Notes under the pieces: model-generated | Told to the model about the DNA's origin: nothing | Seen by the model: only the letters and a program-made list of their open reading frames with translations | The model's database searches: none | Position numbers and translations under genes: made by a program | Assembly: GCA_003255065.1 (NCBI GenBank) | Contig: QAOA01005269.1 | Span: 56,836 to 120,835, forward strand | DNA: 64,000 nucleotides | Reading direction: 5' to 3' | Source: Cercis canadensis | Lineage: Eukaryota; Streptophyta; Magnoliopsida; Fabales; Fabaceae | Shown: one piece after another, positions 12,283 to 23,700 of the stretch | Layout: each line of letters starts with the position of its first letter | Position numbering within the stretch: the stretch's first letter is position 1

Positions 12283-14855
12283 GTGTATAATGAAAAACAA
12301 GTAATCATGTATGAAAGTACGATTATTGTATGTATGAAGTTGAAACATAAATATAAACTACACAGTTTGAAGGAGAAGATACAACAAAAATTACGTCTTC
12401 ATCTCAATAAAGTAATTAAGAATATCAAATATATATTTCTTATATCCGTTAACCCATTATATTATTCGGCACTTGACTTCATGATTGATGAGAATGTAAT
12501 GAGCATGTATAAAAGTCATGTACAACATGTCAATCTTAAAACAATAGAAGTTTTTGTGGAGACTAAAACTATACAACATGATGGTAATGGTTTTCAAATC
12601 GAAGAAGCTGATGCAGGTGGGTCAAGTTCAATACTTTGTTCATTTCAAGGGTATAGTCAAACAAAATTTGAAAATGAGTACTGTTATCAGCCACATGTTG
12701 ACTCATCTAAATTCTATTCTAGCATGTCTAGTTTGAGTCAAACGTTTCTGATGAAGACGAATAAGTAAGTGGTGGTAATTCTCCTATTGATTTTTTAATT
12801 ACGTCAAGTGATGTTGGGGATTACATGTCAGAGGGAGATGAATTGAATAGTGATGAAGAAAATGAACATTCACCATATTATTCACACATTAACTCGGATA
12901 CCTGCAGATTAGTGATGACACTAGAAGATCATATGTACATAGAGCATGGGAAAGAGGTGAAGAGTTGTTAATTGAGCAATAATTCTCTACAAAAGACAAC
13001 GTTCAACTTGCTGTCAATGAATATTTACTACAAATGCACCATTCATTCATTGTGAAGCAGTCGTACCTAACAATATAGAGTGTGATTTGTTCAAATAAGG
13101 CTAATAGTTGTAATTTGAGACTTCGAGCTTGCCAAAGGAGTAAGAGCAGAGTATGAGAAATTAGAAAGTATAACAGTCTACATACTTACACAAATGTCAT
13201 GATAACGCAAAATCACAATAAGTTAGATATTTATGTGATAATGTTGAGTATTCATGAGATGGTTGAAGAGAGTTCTGATGTGTCAATAAAATTAATACAA
13301 GAGCGAATATTAAATAAATTTTTGTGCCAAACATCGTACAAAAAAACATGGTTGGCAAAAGCAGAAGTACATGAAAAAATTGTTCAACAATTAGAATGAG
13401 AGTTATAACCACTTGCCTAGATGGATGGCAGCAATGCAAGCATTTAATCCTATAACCGTTGTCGAATGATTATTGAATAATAATCAGATGAGTAGTCATT
13501 TAAATGTTCAAGAGAAGATTTTTTGCTGCGTCTTTTGGATATTTCAGGCATGTGTAAATGCATTTTTTTTTTGCAAGTCTGTAATTTAAGTAGATAAGAC
13601 TTTCTTGAATGACAAATGTCATGGCACATTGTTGATTGCTTCTATACAAGATGGCGATAGGTCATCATTGTCTCTTGCATTTGTTATTGTGGAATGAGAA
13701 GTTAAAGATGCATAGATATAATTTTTTACTTTAGTTCGTCAACACGTTGTTCGAAATAAATAAAATTTAGTGATTATTTCAGATTGTCATATAAGTACAT
13801 TGTCTTCAATTGTAGATGAACACGTGGGTTGAAGTCTACCACTAACATACAATTTATTTTGCTTGTGGCATATTGTTAGCAACTAAAATACATACTTTAA
13901 AAATAAAAATATACGCAGCATCTATGTATGAATATTTTTATTATAATAGTACACATTATAGTAGCATATTTAGTTTTAACTTAAAATCTTAATATTCAAT
14001 TTCATTTAACTATGATAGGTAGTCAATTTGAGCTCTTTAAATTTAAAAAGTTTATGAGGGATATACAAAGTAGATGTAAAGATAACCGAACATAAAAGCA
14101 TGTATATGATCTTGATGAAGCAAAGTAAATTTTGCAATGAGATACTGAGAGGAGGCGTTACGACATGATGACAACTAATTTGGCTTAACATATTAATGAT
14201 ATATTGAAATATGTTCGCAACATGTCTATTATTACCCTAGTTAAAGTGATATATTACAAGTTGAATTATATTTTCAATAATAAGATAGATGAAGCTGATA
14301 ATATGATGACTAATGGACAATGGTGGATCGAGTATGCAATGAATAAGATGCATGATAATTTACGGGAGGTGTCATCACACAAGTCTCAATTGTTCAATAA
14401 TGATACTAATTTATTTGAGGTGGATGAGAGGTATAATATGAGAACTAAAATAGTTGATCAAACATTTATTGTGAATCTAAGTGAGAGAAAGTGCAGTTGC
14501 GGTAAGTTTAAAATCCTCAATTTGTCATGCTCACATGCAATAGCTGTTTGTGTGTCTACTTCGCTTAATGAATGAACTTATGTGGATCTAGTATACTCAA
14601 CTCAAAATTTAGTGAGCATTTATCGTAAAGAATTTAATCTTATTGGTGGATATGAATATTAACCAGAGATTGAAGGAATAAATATTAGCCTTAACCCAAC
14701 AATACTCTAAAAGAAAAGTAGTCATGTTATCACTCGCATACGAAACGAGATGGATTTGCATAATTCAAATAGAACTCCAACAAAATGTAGTATTTGTCGT
14801 ACAGAGTGACATAATAAGTGAAATTATCCATATAAAAGAATATACGATCCATGAA
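12283..14855 (+). pseudogene. Degenerate MULE (MuDR-type) transposase
   Basis: This would encode the DDE transposase that mobilises Mutator-like elements. Ordered remnants can be read across frames. An N-terminal region lies in an open frame of 161 codons (12283-12768). A MuDR-type DNA-binding part follows around 13000-13440, with CNLRLRACQRS and SYKKTWLAKAEVHEKI. The catalytic-core region at 13600-13880 contains QDGDRSSLSLAFVIVE, ISDCHIS and LWHIVSN. A SWIM zinc finger lies at 14480-14560 (CSCGKFKILNLSCSHAIAV). A final CxxC zinc-knuckle-like KCSICRTE lies near 14786. Many stops and frame changes interrupt it, so it cannot make a full protein. Limits are approximate. Confidence 0.85.
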
Positions 14856-15099
14856 CCATTATAATTTTTGTGCTTGAATATTTGTAATTTGTATATTATT
14901 TAAACTTTTGTTTTTGTTAATTACGTAATATGGAGTTTATGCGGTTAATGTTTAATTATATCAATCTTGAATTTCAAATCTTTAATTAATGACATGACAT
15001 GACATATAAATACAATAATAATAATATAGTCATAATTTACTAAATGCAAAAGTTATATTGCATAAGTATACATGTACAATAACAAAATAATACTACTTA

Positions 15100-16560
15100 T
15101 GATGTCGGTTTAAATGCCCACCATTTTCACATTTAGGAGCATTTCTTGCACGTGGTGGCAATCTTCCTTATTAAGTTAGGTGGCTTGTGGTGTTAGTTAA
15201 TTATACATGTCCCCTCATACAAATAATCTCGTCTCAGTCATCACTGAATCATTGGACAAATGTTTTGTCAAAAAAATCATCATAAGATTGGTTAAATCTT
15301 CTAGTAACACTGCCTGTGAAGAGGAGTCGGTGTATGCGTCAATAACCGATTGGGGAACACGGGAATCAACATCAAAGAAGTTATATACAGGCGAAAGAGT
15401 CGCATCATATACATGTGTCATGATATCAATACAACTCTGGTCTTGTGTCACATGTGTTGGACTGGGCTAATTAGTCATGTGCAACAAGGAACTAGCCCCA
15501 TCATCATGACGACCAGAATGTGTTAAGCTATCAGTTCTTGAACTCGAACACTGTCGGGATCTACCAGATCGTGAGGCAGACTACCATCGTGATGACGTAA
15601 CTCGTGAGTTAGAAGGCATCGATGCACTTTCAAACGACATAGTCAGGGCAAGAGCTCTCTGTGGCTTGTAATGTGGTTGTATAATCAGTGGGAACACCTC
15701 GGTTAAGCTCGCCACAAATGCCTGATGTTGCTCATTTGAAAGCTGAGCAGGATGATAAGGCCATCTCGACTGAGATCTCCAACCCTACTGAGGAGGGCCT
15801 TGATGAGGTTTAGCTTGCTGAAGAGGGGCCTGCTGAGGTCCCCAACCTTGCTGAAGACCTTAACCCTGTTGTTGTGAAGGCTGATGATGATGTGTTTGCT
15901 ATTGGGCGATGTCAACCTGCAATGTTATTCGTTAAAAATCACTAATTATTCACAAAATAATAATTTAAAATAAATAAAATATAAAATACAAATAACATTA
16001 CTGTAATGCACTGACTCGTTTGACAGAAATCCTATTTTTCGGGACTCATCCATCAGCGCGTTAACTATAGATACCATGACATATAATTTGAATTTATACT
16101 GAATAGCTCGTCTAAATTAACACCCAATAAACGTCGATCATCCCATTGCATATTGTGCTCAATATGATATAAAGTCCATAACGTAACATGCTTCCCTCTC
16201 ATATTTACATTAGATAACTGTACATTATAAAGATTGATTTCTCTTTGAATGTGTTGTTTACTTTCAAATTGACGTATAACTCGATTGGATTATGATCATT
16301 CACAATGTAATAACATATTAACGACACCTTAGCAGCCTAGATCACATGTCCCTTAACACAATAGTCTGGGAGTAGTGTCATCAATGTCCTGCTATATAGC
16401 TGCCGCGCAATCTGTTCACAATCTGTTTAACTAATAAATGACGTAGATTATTTACTCCTAATAAGTATTCTTACATCATCAATTCCAAAAAGATCAAAGC
16501 CTCGTCGATACCTCATCTAGTTTGAGCTGTAAGCAATACTCGTCCAATTTAAAGGAGATA
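15100..16560 (-). pseudogene. Degenerate plant mobile domain (PMD) gene
   Basis: The minus strand between about 16380 and 16080 reads VIRQFESKQHIQREINLYN and, further on, LWTLYHIEHNMQWDDRR. This is characteristic of the aminotransferase-like plant mobile domain found in MAIL1/MAIN-type proteins and in many MULE-carried genes. Downstream (15900-15600) it becomes Gln/Pro-rich (GWGPQQAPLQQAKPHQGPPQ) and ends near a Cys/His-containing segment at about 15170-15110. Stop codons interrupt it repeatedly. It faces the transposase remnant tail to tail. The 5' part is cut off by the hAT element that begins at 16601, or lost. Confidence 0.75.
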
Positions 16561-16600
16561 TTCACCTAAAATGTTCCAAAAACACAATATATATTATCCA

Positions 16601-18278
16601 TAGAGCTGTCAAGATAGACGGGCTAAGAAAACCCAAACCCAGCCCACCAAAAAAAAAACAGCAAATCAATGACAATAACAATCCAAATCAATAACAAATA
16701 ATTCTCCATTATATAATTCAAATCATCCAGATTAGGAATTAAATTCCAAGTTCCTTTCTCATCTTCAACAGGAAAATCACAAGCAATTAGATTAGGAATT
16801 AAATAATCCTATGGATGAGATCCACTAAAGTTTTTAAGGTCATACCTCTTTTAGAGATTTGTGCAACCTCCTCACAACCAAAGGTACATCAATAACATCT
16901 CGAAAAACAGGTGCTGAAAAAAATTAGAGATGCCACAAAATCTATGAATGTAGGTTAACACTCAAATAAAATTACACAACTTTCGAAAAATTATGAAGAA
17001 GTAACATACTTGGGCAATATCCTGGGAGGAGGATAAGGAACTCACAATGGGAATAATCCTCAACTATCTATATCACCATTTATGTAACTACACTCATTTA
17101 GCATGTTTGAAGCACAAAACTGTAGAACCAAAAGAAAAATGGCAGGAAAACAAATATGAAAATCCCAAATTCAAAAGTTATATCTCCATTCAACAAATTG
17201 ATTGGTATGCTTCATAAAATCATATTGGTTTTACAAACCAAGAGTAGAGATGAAATCCACATATTTTGAAATTATTTTTCAATTTTAGCTTTGTTTGGTA
17301 TTTGAAACTTAATCAAGGGAAATAGAAAACAAGGTTAAACTTCAGTGGTCAAAGCCATTCACTAGTATGTGTAGGGACATAATTTAGAATAAGGCAAGCA
17401 AGTATCTATTAATTCATATCCAGCATTAACCTTTGTGCAAATAGCTGAATATTAAAAACTCTCACCAGTAGTAAAGGTAGATGTTTGTCCTAAATTTCAT
17501 ACAAGTGACTTTATTAACTTAAGAAAGTCGTAAACTTCAAAATTGTACTCTAGAATCCCATGAAATCAGACCCACATTATGACAACATTGTAAATTACTT
17601 CCAAACAAATTGATATAAGGAATCCCCAATTAGTTTCACAAAAAACTTCCTCAAACATAAGGAAATGACTGATATCATCCATAGGACACACGCAAATTTG
17701 GAAGAGGGACTGAAGACTCCCAAACCTGAAAGATTCTGGCTTAGGCCAGCACAAAATATCAGTATTGATAGCATCCAATTCATGTGGTTTCACAAAATCA
17801 AAAACATAAAAAATAGGTAATTAGTAACTTGTAACATTTTCTAGAAACAGTGATGAGGATTCTAACAGCAAGGTGATTCGAATAGCAAGGGGATTTTGAC
17901 AACAACTTAACAAGGTGATGGCCAGCACTGCGGTGAGGTGCGAGTGCGAAGGAGGTGAAGAACTGAAGCAGTGATGGCCGGCGGTGTATGCAAGAGAAAA
18001 GAGTAGAGACTAGAGAGAAAAGAGAGAGAGTCGAGAGTAAGTGAGAAATGAGAAAGGAAATTTGGGGGATTAGGTTTAAGGATTTAAATTTTATTTTTTT
18101 TAAAGAAGGGAATTAACTGGTGGGTCAGCTCGCCTCTACCCATCATCAACCTGCAACCTAAACGGGGCGGGCTCAAAAACCCGCTTCCAAACGGGCTAGT
18201 AAAACCTTAACCCAACCCAACCCTTTTGCATGGCGGGGTGGGCCAATTTGACAGGCTCAACCTATTTTGACACCTCTA
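16601..18278. mobile_element. Non-autonomous hAT element nested in the MULE
   Basis: The 5' end is TAGAGCTGTCAAGATAG and the 3' end inverted is TAGAGGTGTCAAAATAG. The flanks are ATTATCCA (16593-16600) and ATTATCTA (18279-18286), an 8-bp duplication with one change. GC-rich GGGGCGGGCTC / CCCGCTTCCAAACGGGC blocks occupy the right subterminal region and recur at 7941-8121. There is no transposase inside. Two overlapping minus frames near 17566-17793 have no recognisable similarity. The interior may include captured or filler DNA. Confidence 0.8.
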
Positions 18279-18286
18279 ATTATCTA

Positions 18287-19842
18287 CATTGAACTAGACA
18301 CTAATCATGTTTCTAAACTTGACAACTTTCATGCAATGTAGCTTAATTATTTCACATACATTATTTTTAGATTTATATATGACTAATTACGTCTATTACA
18401 CTACAAAAATTATGTCATTGTAACTCAATATTTTTAAAATTTGACGAAATTATTTATGAGATACTATTTCATAGAATTTCGCTGATACTCTTAATGCTAA
18501 TAATTTTAAATTTACTTATATATACTTATACTATCATAATATAATGTAGCTTAATTATAAACAAACTTAAAGTTCATATACTGACCTACTTACAAGTGGC
18601 CCAGTTAGATCACGATCTAATAGTCTCGAAGCTATAGAAAGAAATCTATCTCAAGCCCAACATTGAAGCAAGACACAACAACATGCAAAGTTATCAGCTT
18701 GCTCAAGATAAGCTATGCAAAGACTCCTATAAAGATATGCAAGAATTACAAATCCCCAGCTGAATCTTCAAGTTTCATTCCAATTCTCTAGTAACTTCAA
18801 ATATATAATATGAACATAATTTTCAGTTTTATCAGACATAAGCCACATGCCAATTAGACGAAGTATATGTGCTCTAACATATTACTGTATCACATCATCT
18901 GTAGCATTATTTGAGCATTAACCAAATATTTGCGAAAGCCAGCTCAATTTCAACATTTCTCTAGCTAAAGCCCAATCAAGTGGGGTTACACTTAACAGTT
19001 CCCCACAAAGCTCATTTCATGAATAACCATATATTATGTTACTTCATTTTCATTAACAAGTAGACTAAGTAACACTTCTACATCTTGGAGGGTGATAATG
19101 CACTTACCTCCATGCATGTAAAAATGTGTGTCTCTAGTCTTCATCGTTCAACTAATGCATATATTAATTGAATATCTATTAAATGAGGTTTCATTTCTGC
19201 AACCCCACAAAAACCTGACATTCTAATATATTTCATAACCCGATCGTTAGGTTTATGTATTTTCACATAACTTTTAAGTCGCACAACTATATCAACATAT
19301 TCCAATTATTACTAAAAAATTACAATAATATACAAAAAGAAATTCTATAAATTAAAAATACTTCACAAAAATATTAGTAAATTACTTACTCCTCTATCTC
19401 ATACTTTCGTCGATATATGATTTTTCTGTTCAGTTAATAAAGTAGGATCTCGTGATCTTGACAATAAAAATTGATGTATCATATAATCTAATAAATATTT
19501 TATAGTGAAGACAAAAAAAAAGAAAGAATTTTAGTAGGGACAAGAAGAAGAAGCACAACAACAATTTGTAAGAGACAGAACAACAAAAAGTGAGGACCCA
19601 AAGAAGAAGAAGAAGAAGAATGCCAACTAGGTCGTCACGTAGCAGTGCGCCATTGGTCGGAGGGCAGGTCTTGTGGGGACATGCCAAGCGGCGTCCGACA
19701 TGTTCTCCTCCCCCTACGATCAACTCTGACCTCTGACACGGTAACTTTTGCTCGCTGACACGGGAAGACAAATAGACAAGTGGAGACACGCCAGCTGTCA
19801 GAGATCAATGAATGTGTGATAGTATTATTTTTTAGTTTTTAA
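18287..19842. other. MULE right internal region, no gene seen
   Basis: Non-coding as far as I can see. Bases 18590-19270 show scattered short similarity to nothing I recognise. Bases 19600-19800 are the GC-richer right subterminal zone with an (AGA)n run near 19601-19619. Confidence 0.45.
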
Positions 19843-19938
19843 TTTTTTAAAAATTATAATATTTAAGTAGTTAAATTAAAAAGTGGTGATAATTGTGTAA
19901 ATTTATTACCAAATTGTAATATTGAGGTCAATAAACCA
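19843..19938 (-). repeat. Right terminal inverted repeat of the MULE
   Basis: Read on the minus strand it begins TGGTTTATTGACCTCAATAT and parallels the left repeat at 10776. The last ten bases, followed by the adjoining flank, recur at 20256 because of the N-joined duplication. Confidence 0.75.
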
Positions 19939-20581
19939 AATAAATAAAACTTATATTAATTAACTTAATTTTTAAGATCTTTAAAATAATACTAAAATAA
20001 AAAATTCATTGAAGTGAGAGATATTATTCGTTTCTACCTCTCCCACTTAACTTAGTTAGATTAGAACTCCAATAAATAATAGTGGGGAATCCATCGTGGC
20101 CTACAAATTCTCCTCAAACGCAAAATCAGAAACATGATTAATCCATAAACCGCTAATCTATAAGAGATACTCCCTTGCGTTGACGTCCCTCTCCAAATTA
20201 TTCGTTGAGAATGAAATCTCTTTCTTTTTCAGCTCACCACGAACCCTCTTGTTCNCAATAAACCAAATAAATAAAACTTATATTAATTAACTTAATTTTT
20301 AAGATCTTTAAAATAATACTAAAATAAAAAATTCATTGAAGTGAGAGATATTATTCGTTTCTACCTCTCCCACTTAACTTAGTTAGATTAGAACTCCTGT
20401 AAATAATAGTGGGGAATCCATCGTGGCCTACAAATTCTCCTCAAACGCAAAATCAGAAACATGATTAATCCATAAACCGCTAATCTATAAGAGATACTCC
20501 CTTGCGTTGACGTCCCTCTCCAAATTATTCGTTGAGAATGAAATCTCTTTCTTTTTCAGCTCACCACGAACCCTCTTGTTC
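19929..20581. repeat. 326-bp duplication joined by one N, upstream of the SMR gene
   Basis: Bases 19929-20254 and 20256-20581 are essentially identical and are separated by the N at 20255. Only the second copy is contiguous with the 5' leader of the SMR-domain gene, so the first copy should not be read as extra promoter. This is most likely an assembly overlap. Confidence 0.85.
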
Positions 20582-20739
20582 CGTTTTTCTCTACAAAATT
20601 CCTGCTTTCAGTTTCAGAAACCCTAATTCTTCCGAGATTTTCCTACGAATTTGGGACCTGAATTCATTTGAACCATAGTGTGCTTGATTTGATTCATTTG
20701 GCGTAGATCTTAATTTGCTGGTTTTGATTTGTGGTGAAG

Positions 20740-23700
20740 ATGAAGAATACGAAGAAGAAGAAGCGGTCACGTGCTTCCAGGAGTAGCTGTCAAGGGAAGG
20801 ATGAAGGAAAAAGAGGTGGAATAGAAGCCGAAGAAGTAGAAGAGAAAACACATAGTAAAGTTCTTGAGGCGTTGGTGGCTGCCTTTTCTTTGTCTTCTCT
20901 GGAAGAAGCTGCTTCAGCATATAGGGATGCTGACGGTGACGCCGACAAAGCCGCAGAAAATCTGAGAAGGAGCTTGATCGACAATTCTGATTTAGATCCT
21001 TCCACGTGCTCAACCTCGAGTGGGATTTCATCGGGTTTGGATTTGGCTTCATCTTCGGGTTCGTCTGAGGGGTATATGGAGACAAGTTGTGTTCAGGATA
21101 TGAGCTACCCAAGGGTTAAGCAGAAGAAGGTGATTGCGGCAACGGGTACTGTTTCTACGGTTTTGGGGAAGGAGTATGTGAGACGAAATTCGAAGAGGTC
21201 CAAGGGGTATAGTAATTGGGTTGTTGACAAGGAAGGGGCAGAACAGTTTCTGTGCTCGATGCTAGGAAATGATTGCGACCTCGGCATGGCAGTTGTTAGA
21301 GATGTCTTATGTGAGTACAACTTTTTTGGTTTCAACAGCGAAAGCTCAAATTTTTCTCTTTTTTATAATGATTATACTGGAAAACTAATTGATGGAGTGG
21401 AATTGTGAAGTTCACTATGTGGGAATTAATAAATTAAAGGAAACAAACTTCATGCAAAAGCCAGGAATTTTCTGTATAGTTGATAATGGGGCTTAGTATA
21501 GGTAATGTCTTGTGGATTACTGTGTAGTAATTTTCTGTTAACTTTCGGCTGTGTATACGATGCATTATAACAGATATTAATATATACCGTAAATTGTGCT
21601 AGAACTTATGCTTGGCCTAGTTGACTATATTCTTTTGCAATTTTATAAAGCAGGAATATATTGTTGATCTGATATGGATGAGGGGAGAGACAATTTGGTT
21701 TTAAACTTATGCTTTTGGTGGATATCATATTACTTTTCATTAACATTGAGATGCCACAATATCTGGACTAAAAATTTAAGATCTTGTTGTCTTTGGAATT
21801 CATGGAACTGAAAATCTATTATCTCCTGCTGCAACTTGTCAAATGCCTGCTATAATGCTTTTTTAACTGTCCACTGTTTCATGTAGTTCTATACTGTTTC
21901 TTCTATTCTTTGTCCATGCATAATAGCAACTAAAAGATTATATATTGTTTATGCTGTTGCTATTTATGATACTTTAATCTGGGGATTAGTTTCATTTGGC
22001 TTATTGCATGACTGGGGATTTTTTTTTTGCAGGTCAGTGTGGATATAATATTGACAAGGTATGATGGAGTTTTGAAGTTGAACTTCGCTTAGATTCATAC
22101 TACTTGATGTTCTTATTTCTTTCACAATGTCTTGCACTTCTGGCATTAATAATTTTAGTTAGTTAACTGCAGCTATCTGTATCGCTGTAAGATTGAGTAA
22201 AACCAAAGAAAAATGGTTTTACCTATTGGCGATGGTGACTGTAACCTGTTGCTTATTAATTGTATGTTTTCTGGTTTTGTTGATTCATGGATCACTGATG
22301 ATATTGCCATAGACTTGTCTGCTGATGTTTATGGAATTGAGTGACACTTCTCAATATGTCTTCCTTCCATGTGAGAGTCAGCTAATGGAATATGATATCA
22401 TAATTTCAGTGGCTATCCTGATGATTGGGATTTTTTATTGCTGTGTCTGTTTATGTAGGTTTTAGGACTTCAATCAGTGGAACACAAATTTCTTTCTCAC
22501 TTCTTACTGCTTCATGTGGTCTCGCCCTATTGTTACTGTTGGATCTAGTTACTTTGACCCTTCATATGTTATTACACATTGCTTGACATCGATGTCAAAT
22601 GTGCTCATAATTTCTTGCTTTTGAATCACGAAATATTGTCCATTGATTGTCATGAATCTTTTGATTTAGCTTATACGAAATTAAAGCTATGTAATTGTTT
22701 TTTTTTTTTCTTTTTGAAATTTTACGTGGCGGGAAAATAATACTTGATGCAATTTATCTTCTCTTCCTTTCTTATGTTGGTTTCTTGGTATATGTGTTGG
22801 GAGCTGCTATTTGGTTTTAACTTAACATTGTGCATGTGCATATTCAGATTATACTTGTTTAGTGCTATGCACTTGGGATTTTTTAAGGTGATGGGTAGTT
22901 ATGGTATGTGTGGACTTCTATTGTAACTCTTGTAAGAGTTTTTCAGTGCCGCACTATTTAAGAAAATATACTAGTTGTGTAATATGATAAGCTGTGAATA
23001 TGATTTTCCAGGCCTTAGATGTGTTGCTTGAATTGTCTACTTCCTCCAATGAACAATCAAAGAATGATGGACATCCTGATGACACAGTAGACTACATTGA
23101 TGATATGAGATTTGTTGTTGATCGCACTGACAATGTAAGTGACCAGGTTTCTCTTTTTAATGGTTCATTATTGGTTGCTCTCTGGGGTGAATCACATTTT
23201 TATTTGTTTATTCTAGAGTAAAATACTTTTAATGCTTCATGATTGAGCTAAATGGATGTATTTTTCACATTCTTGGTTGGAAAAGAGCTTCCTTGTTTAC
23301 TGTATTCTGAGTTACTTGTTGACAGTTGTTTGAAGATTTTTTCTTTATTATTAATTATTTTTTCAAAGGGGGTTCTTTCTAAGTAGGTGCTCTTTACTTG
23401 TTTTGCAACCTGAACTGACTTAGCCCCAGGACTTGTTATAATCCATTTAACAAATTTAGGTTTAGAACCAGACTGTACATTAAGGCAGTGTCTACAATAC
23501 TCATCAATGAAGTTGTGTACTGGTGCTGCGGAGTTTCTGACCATTGGATTGGGCAAGCACAGGAGATCAAAGTCTGCAAGTCATCATATCCAAGGGTCCT
23601 TGTTGAGTTTGCACCGGTACACAACTCTTGAGGTGTGTATTGTAGCCTTCGCTGTTCATTAATTATGTATGGCCTTACTGGTCAATTCAATTTGGGGATG

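Larger units (their letters stand above)
10776..19938. mobile_element. Large Mutator-like element with long TIRs, transposase and PMD pseudogenes
   Basis: The left end (10776-10868) and the inverted right end (19843-19938) align over roughly 95 bp with few differences; both contain the core TCAATATTACAATTTGGTAA. Just inside, both ends carry a GC-richer region with inverted matches such as GTGTCCCCACTTGTC against GTGTCTCCACTTGTC. AATAAATAA occurs immediately outside each end (10767-10775 and 19939-19947), compatible with a 9-bp Mutator target duplication, although the motif is low-complexity. Inside lie a broken MULE transposase (+), a broken plant mobile domain gene (-), and two younger nested insertions. 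Exact termini are provisional by one or two bases. Confidence 0.75.

Noticed and set aside
15207..15470. 87-codon plus-strand ORF
   Set aside because: The opposite strand belongs to the PMD remnant. The plus frame resembles nothing known.
20591..21112. 173-codon minus-strand ORF opposite SMR exon 1
   Set aside because: It is a shadow of the real coding exon, with Ser/Pro/His-rich composition produced by the antisense of Lys/Glu codons.
23436..23624. Open minus-strand frames in SMR intron 3
   Set aside because: No similarity was recognised. They lie within an intron whose flanking exons are well supported.
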